A stretch of DNA of 64,000 nucleotides. It comes from Larix kaempferi. Taxonomy: Eukaryota; Streptophyta; Pinopsida; Pinales; Pinaceae. A program made the translations under genes and the position numbers. Each line of letters starts with the position of its first letter. Positions within the stretch are counted from its first letter, which is position 1. The notes under the pieces are model-generated. The model was not told where the DNA came from and searched no databases. It saw only the letters and a list, made by a program, of their open reading frames with translations. Where the stretch lies: assembly GCA_027924585.1 (NCBI GenBank), contig BSBM01000186.1, positions 4,464,001 to 4,528,000 on the forward strand, in the 5' to 3' direction. This document shows positions 59,459 to 64,000 of the stretch, piece by piece.

Positions 59459-60888
59459 TCAATTAGAATTTTATGCACATATGAAAAAACTTAGAGGATT
59501 GGATGTAATGGTCATTTAAAATTTGCACGTATATTTTTGGAGGATTGAATGTATCTTATGAGATGACAGTAGTGCCATATCACTATAACCATAAGAAATG
59601 TAGTGACACCTTGAAGAAGTTACATAATATGCTCTAAATGGTGTTATTCTTTGACAAATCTTGGCATATTTATGAGTGTAAGGAGGATGCTATCTAATAA
59701 CAAAAATTACTTTCACCATATAAAAAAGGGACACCATTAGTATTTTTTTTCAAGTATTGGAGTAAATGCTCATTGGTACATTTCTTTGCTCTATGTGTTT
59801 GCTTATGTGTTTCCTCAGCTTGCGAGAAAAATGATACACACCATTCTAGGTATTCATATTCAAAAATATATGTTTCCTTATCTTGCACTATCATTGATGA
59901 AAATTGCATCTATGGAAAATTATTTTCTTGCATATAATTCCTCATATGTATGAGTGACTTATTTGTGAAATATAGACATCGAACAAACTAAATTAAGGAA
60001 GGCACCATTATTGCAGTCTGTTTGCATCACAAATGAATTCAATTAATTTTTTATAATTTTTTAGTAATTCAAAATGGGCTTAAACTCTTCCACCCATTAC
60101 CGTATGTGTTTATTTTGTAGGGATTTGAAGGAACACTTGTGAATGTTGAAATATCAAATGGAATTACGGTACAAAGGTGTGGTTATGAAAATGTTGAGAC
60201 AATGTGTTGTAGAGGATTTTCTGTTTCACGCAAATTTATTTATTGAATCTATTTGAAATGAAAAATTATATTAAGCATCGTCAAATTTTTTAAGTTGTAT
60301 GTTCTTGATCGAGTTTAGATATGAATCTTCACAAAATGAATATTTTAAACATCGCAAAACCTGAAATTGGGATTACAACAATGAGAATTATGAATTTGAT
60401 TGAATTCAAATTATAGCATCATCAAGTCCTCACTCCTTTGTTCTCCATAATGACCATTCCCCTTTTCTCGGTTCTATGCATATCTATCTATCACACTATT
60501 TTCTTTCTAGCAACATGGACATCAATGTGACAGTAATTTGTGTGTCAAATTGATGGGTCCATTTTTCAGGTATTTGATAACCCTTTTTCCACAGTCCAGC
60601 TCAAGCAATGGTAAAGAAATGCACTAAATTGTGGGAAAAGTGTTTTACTTTAATTATTTAATGAAATTGTTTTTATGATTAATCTTGTATGTTAGAATGT
60701 GTATCAAATAAACTGATTATATGGAAACCAAGCGTGATTGAGCAGGTTCAAGGTCATTAAAGGATAGACGTGTAGAAGACTAAAGGATCACCAAGCTCGG
60801 CACCCTGTTTCCTGATTTATAGAGGACGCACTCCCACTTTCAAGATGAATCGGCATTTTGACAATCAGTTAGGATCGGAGTTAAATCG
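59457..60888. other. AT-rich spacer without recognised features
   Basis: Short ORFs on the minus strand (for example 59694-59909) show no family motif. Confidence 0.35.
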
Positions 60889-60919
60889 TATAAATATGGA
60901 CCTCTCGAGTAGCGAGAGG
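60889..60919 (+). promoter_or_regulatory. TATA box followed by a perfect hairpin
   Basis: TATAAATA at 60889-60896 is followed by CCTCTCG-AGTAG-CGAGAGG at 60901-60919, a perfect 7-bp stem with a 5-base loop near the expected transcription start. No ORF of note follows, so this may be the promoter of a solo LTR or a non-coding transcript. Confidence 0.3.
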
Positions 60920-61552
60920 CCCCTGCTGTTATTTTTGGGAAAGACATTAGTTTTAACGTTTTCTACACTATTGAGATACTGAGAAGTACAAACTTCTATT
61001 TTGACATGGATTTTATATATTAATGAAAGATTGATGATTAGTTCCAGCGAGTGTTTTTGAGTCTTTATTCTCTCCTGAGTACGGGTTGGGGAGGGCCCTT
61101 CCAACATGTAGGTCAGGAGATTCCTATTTGTAGGTATTTTTCCAAGTATGTGTTTTACATTGATGAACAGGTCTATGATATACGGGAGCGTTTGAATGAT
61201 TCATTGTTTTATGTAGTAGTTTAGAATGCATCCGTAGTACAGTAAAATGATTTCAGTAGTCCTGTAGGTTCTTTTTTTCAATGCATATTTTTATCAACAG
61301 TTACATGTGCAATAGCTTTGCTTTTGATATCATAGTTTAGATCTGGAAGTTCACTGCAGTTTCTAATCGTGATTAGTTTCTTTTGACTTCTTAGTAATAG
61401 ACGGGTAAGCATAGAATGATCGTACTTCAATTCTAGATTGGTAAAACAAGTTAGATCAAGACTCCAATTTTGTGCGCAGATAGTAGTTACAGACTTTGTT
61501 TCCCCAATAGTAGAATAGCTCTGTTGTGATATTTTCATTCTCAGCATTTCAT
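60920..61552. other. Unrecognised spacer downstream of the TATA/hairpin
   Basis: No coding region is supported; the minus-strand ORF at 61278-61547 has no recognised motif. The region might belong to a degenerate LTR, but I could not find its ends. Confidence 0.3.
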
Positions 61553-61745
61553 CATTTCAGCATTTTAATTATTTCAAATAGATTTACTATTTTTGTATCT
61601 TCATTTCTTAGAATAGATCAGCATCTAATTACTTCAGCATTTTAATTATTTAGAATAGATTCCCTACCTTATTTCTCAGAACATATTTACTGCTTTCAAC
61701 ACTTTAATTCTTTTAATTAGATTTATTGCTTTCCAGTATTTTATT
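61553..61745 (+). repeat. Imperfect tandem repeat, three units of about 60-75 bp
   Basis: Units open TTTCAGCATTTTAATTATTT (61553), TTCAGCATTTTAATTATTTA (61637) and TTTCAACACTTTAATTCTTT (about 61693), each followed by an AGATTTA(C/T)T-type phrase and a T-rich end. Confidence 0.65.
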
Positions 61746-63599
61746 CCATAGCATAATCAGTTTTCACATTTAGTAGACAATCTTTAGAACATCGATACCG
61801 ACATCCAACTGTGACAAGACATTATCCTATAAGAGCACAGATAGTGCATGCATCTCTCAAGTTTGTACGTTCCTCGGGTTGACATTTAAAGTAGGCTCTT
61901 GGTATAGCTGCCCTCATTAGGCATCCACATTAGGAGCTCACCACAAATATTTTGAGAATGCCCCATATATCTCTTTATTGTTGCCTTATGCCAAGCCCAA
62001 CATCAAGGAGACATATCCTTTGCAGAATTAATTATTGGAGCAACAATTTTTACCCTAGTTGGGGTTCATAAGAAATCTAGGGAGCAGGTAACATAATTTT
62101 TTTTTATCATCAAGCTTATGCATTAGCGATTATGTTCTAACATCTCATCATTGCCTTGCGCACATTTTGCATGGTTGAAAGATAAAGTGATCAAATCAAT
62201 ATCCCAAAGGTGGTCTTATGAGTAATTTCTTTTAGTTTCATGTCCGTATGGATCTTGGAAAACTCCAAATCATAAACACCTTAGCTTAAATAATAAGTAA
62301 TGGATGTAGTTCAGTTATTTTTTCATGCTCCTATAGGCCTATAAAGAAAGTAGGGTCACTTCATTTCTCAAGTAGGGTCTCTTCATTGCTCTTATAGTTT
62401 TTTTATAGAATTGGCACCCTTCAACAAAGGCCTAAATATCTACCACAAGGTTTTTTTCTTCTTATGAGACTCTAATAAACATGGCTCCCATGGTTAAAAA
62501 GGATTGTGGTATGCTCAACACATTAATATAAGATGCAGTTACTATGCATCATATGGATACACAAACCATATCCTCCCTTATATGGGTATCCACAAAATTG
62601 TTTAAATATATGGTTGTGCCTAAGTTCTATATTGTCATTTTATGATGAAAACTTGGTTCAATGTTTATGTTTATTTATTTATTTATAATGTTCATATAAC
62701 TTATTAGAAAATTACATTTGAAATGACAAAATATAGTTATGATTATTTTCTATTGAAATTACAATTTATTTGTCGTGCCAATAAGTTAAAACTGAACATT
62801 GTAAGCAATTGTAACGACAATATTTTCTTTAAAATGTCTTTGAATTGTATATTTAATTTGCTATTATCAATTGAATTACAATTATTTTTCAACTTTTTAT
62901 CATAAAAAGATTAAATTAATATATATCTTTGATTCAAAATTGAATTAAAATTAAGAATTATTTACTTTTGATGGCCAATTAGTGACTACAATCAATCTCC
63001 TCTCAACACCAACTTTAAGTCTTGGGATCAAAACCTTGCTGCAACAATATTATCGAAGTACTATACAATCCAGTATTAGAATGGTTAAGCAACACCAATT
63101 CACCGCAACACTTGGAGTAAGGGTTCATGGTGGTTGGGCTTCCAAAGAAGCTGCGCAACACTTGGAGTAAAGGTTGTGGTATCATTTTTCTCCATTAAAC
63201 CCTTGGAACAAGAATGAGGCAAATGCTCTCTATCCCTCGATGTACAAACATCATCAGCAATAACTTCATCTGTAAGAATTTAAATTTAATCCCAGGAGTA
63301 GTTTTGCTAAGTATTGAGGGCTTTATAACTACCGAATCTGCCTAACATCTTTACCAACAAAAATTACAATAGAATGAAAATACCTGTTTTACATTAGTGT
63401 GCTAAGTAATAATTTTTTACGCGCCTATGATGCAGGGCCAGAGGTGACCTGACCGATAACTGTGTGAGAGGGTAGGTTAATCTATGATTCTCCCTCAATG
63501 AAATTGGATGGAGAAAGAAATAGCAACTCGGAATTGTCATAGGCGTTACCATTTCCTTTACCATTTTTTTGTTTGGAATAATCATCTTCGTCATCATCA
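61746..63599. other. AT-rich spacer without recognised features
   Basis: A small direct repeat (CGCAACACTTGGAGTAA) occurs at about 63104 and 63151. No gene is supported. Confidence 0.35.
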
Positions 63600-63968
63600 A
63601 TGAGGTCGGCATTAGTAACAAATCTCTTCCACATCCAACGCTTTCTCCACACTCTTTCCATCATCTATTTGGTTGGTATATTCTTCATCTTAGGAATGAC
63701 AAACAACAAAAATACCGACATAACCAACACCCAGCTAGTAAAGAAAAAAAAGATCCCGTATTTGAAATTGAAAAGCATTGACAAGAAGGCCTATGCAATT
63801 GCAAACGTGAACAGGAGATTCACACACATAGTCACACTTTGTCTAGTAGACCTTGTTTCTAGGGGAAAGGTTTCCCTTGGAATCAACCATCTTAGTGGTC
63901 CCCATGACCAAGAAAAGGATGATACGAAAATGCATACCAACAACACTACCATAATGGTTGTGGCATGA
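63600..63968 (+). CDS. Unidentified 122-codon ORF
   Basis: The frame starts MRSALVTNLFHIQRF, has a hydrophobic segment (TLSIIYLVGIFFILGM), then a Lys-rich and mixed part (KKKKIPYLKLKSIDKKAYAI, RFTHIVTLCLVDLVSRG) and ends TTIMVVA. I do not recognise a family. It may be part of an exon or chance; the opposite strand is also partly open. Confidence 0.2.
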   Translation: MRSALVTNLFHIQRFLHTLSIIYLVGIFFILGMTNNKNTDITNTQLVKKKKIPYLKLKSIDKKAYAIANVNRRFTHIVTLCLVDLVSRGKVSLGINHLSGPHDQEKDDTKMHTNNTTIMVVA

Positions 63969-64000
63969 GGAATATCTGACCCATTCTTCAACCCTATTAC

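Overview
The window is intergenic, repeat-dominated DNA from a land plant with a large genome. The evidence is the retroelement content: Ty3/gypsy chromoviruses with an initiator-Met primer site, Tat/Athila-like elements with an Asp-tRNA primer site, tRNA-derived SINE heads, a PIF1-like helicase remnant, multi-kilobase LTRs and heavy stop-codon decay. I see no intact host gene with a recognisable exon structure and no rRNA, canonical tRNA or CRISPR. A gymnosperm or similar giant genome would fit, but nothing here proves it.

Layout. 1-800: unrecognised. About 800-6249: the 3' end of a Ty3/gypsy chromovirus (integrase C-terminus, chromodomain, polypurine tract and a 4.4 kb 3' LTR). 6250-7893: degenerate GGGTTA-rich then AT-rich DNA. 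7894-10180 and 12541-13140: two almost pure purine blocks on the + strand. Between them lie a 43-bp tandem repeat and an array of hairpin-forming CCCGCAATGCGG-type repeats. 13163-14895: a broken gag-protease fragment of another Ty3/gypsy family. 15844-41684: a complete but dead Tat/Athila-like LTR retrotransposon (3.06 kb LTRs, 5-bp target duplication ACGCG/ATGCG). A second complete element, a 13.4 kb chromovirus with 4.3 kb LTRs (17587-31011, target duplication AGTTC), sits inside its 5' LTR.

41770-42960: an unidentified minus-strand pseudogene next to a second array of the hairpin repeats. 44427-47030: a minus-strand reverse transcriptase-RNase H-integrase remnant related to the Tat-like element. 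47473-47532: a copia-like scrap. 50082-50837: an unidentified minus-strand reading frame with one internal stop. 51882-54000: nested tandem duplications, microsatellites and two SINE-like pieces. 54005-54469: a coding-like coiled-coil repeat. 54618-54758: a 60-bp-arm inverted repeat. 57075-57465: a PIF1/Helitron-type helicase remnant. The rest to 64000 is AT-rich DNA with microsatellites and a possible TATA-plus-hairpin.

The most interesting structure is the long reading frame inside the LTR of the Tat-like element: 585 codons from 39255 to 41012, with a second, interrupted copy in the 5' LTR. It has an N-terminal globular-looking part and an acidic coiled-coil C-terminal part, and is not gag, pol or an envelope type I recognise. 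The same element carries an extra RNase H-like domain between protease and reverse transcriptase. The order of events can be read directly: ancestral DNA, then the Tat-like insertion, then the chromovirus insertion into its 5' LTR, then decay, much of it consistent with C-to-T change at methylated CG and CAG sites.
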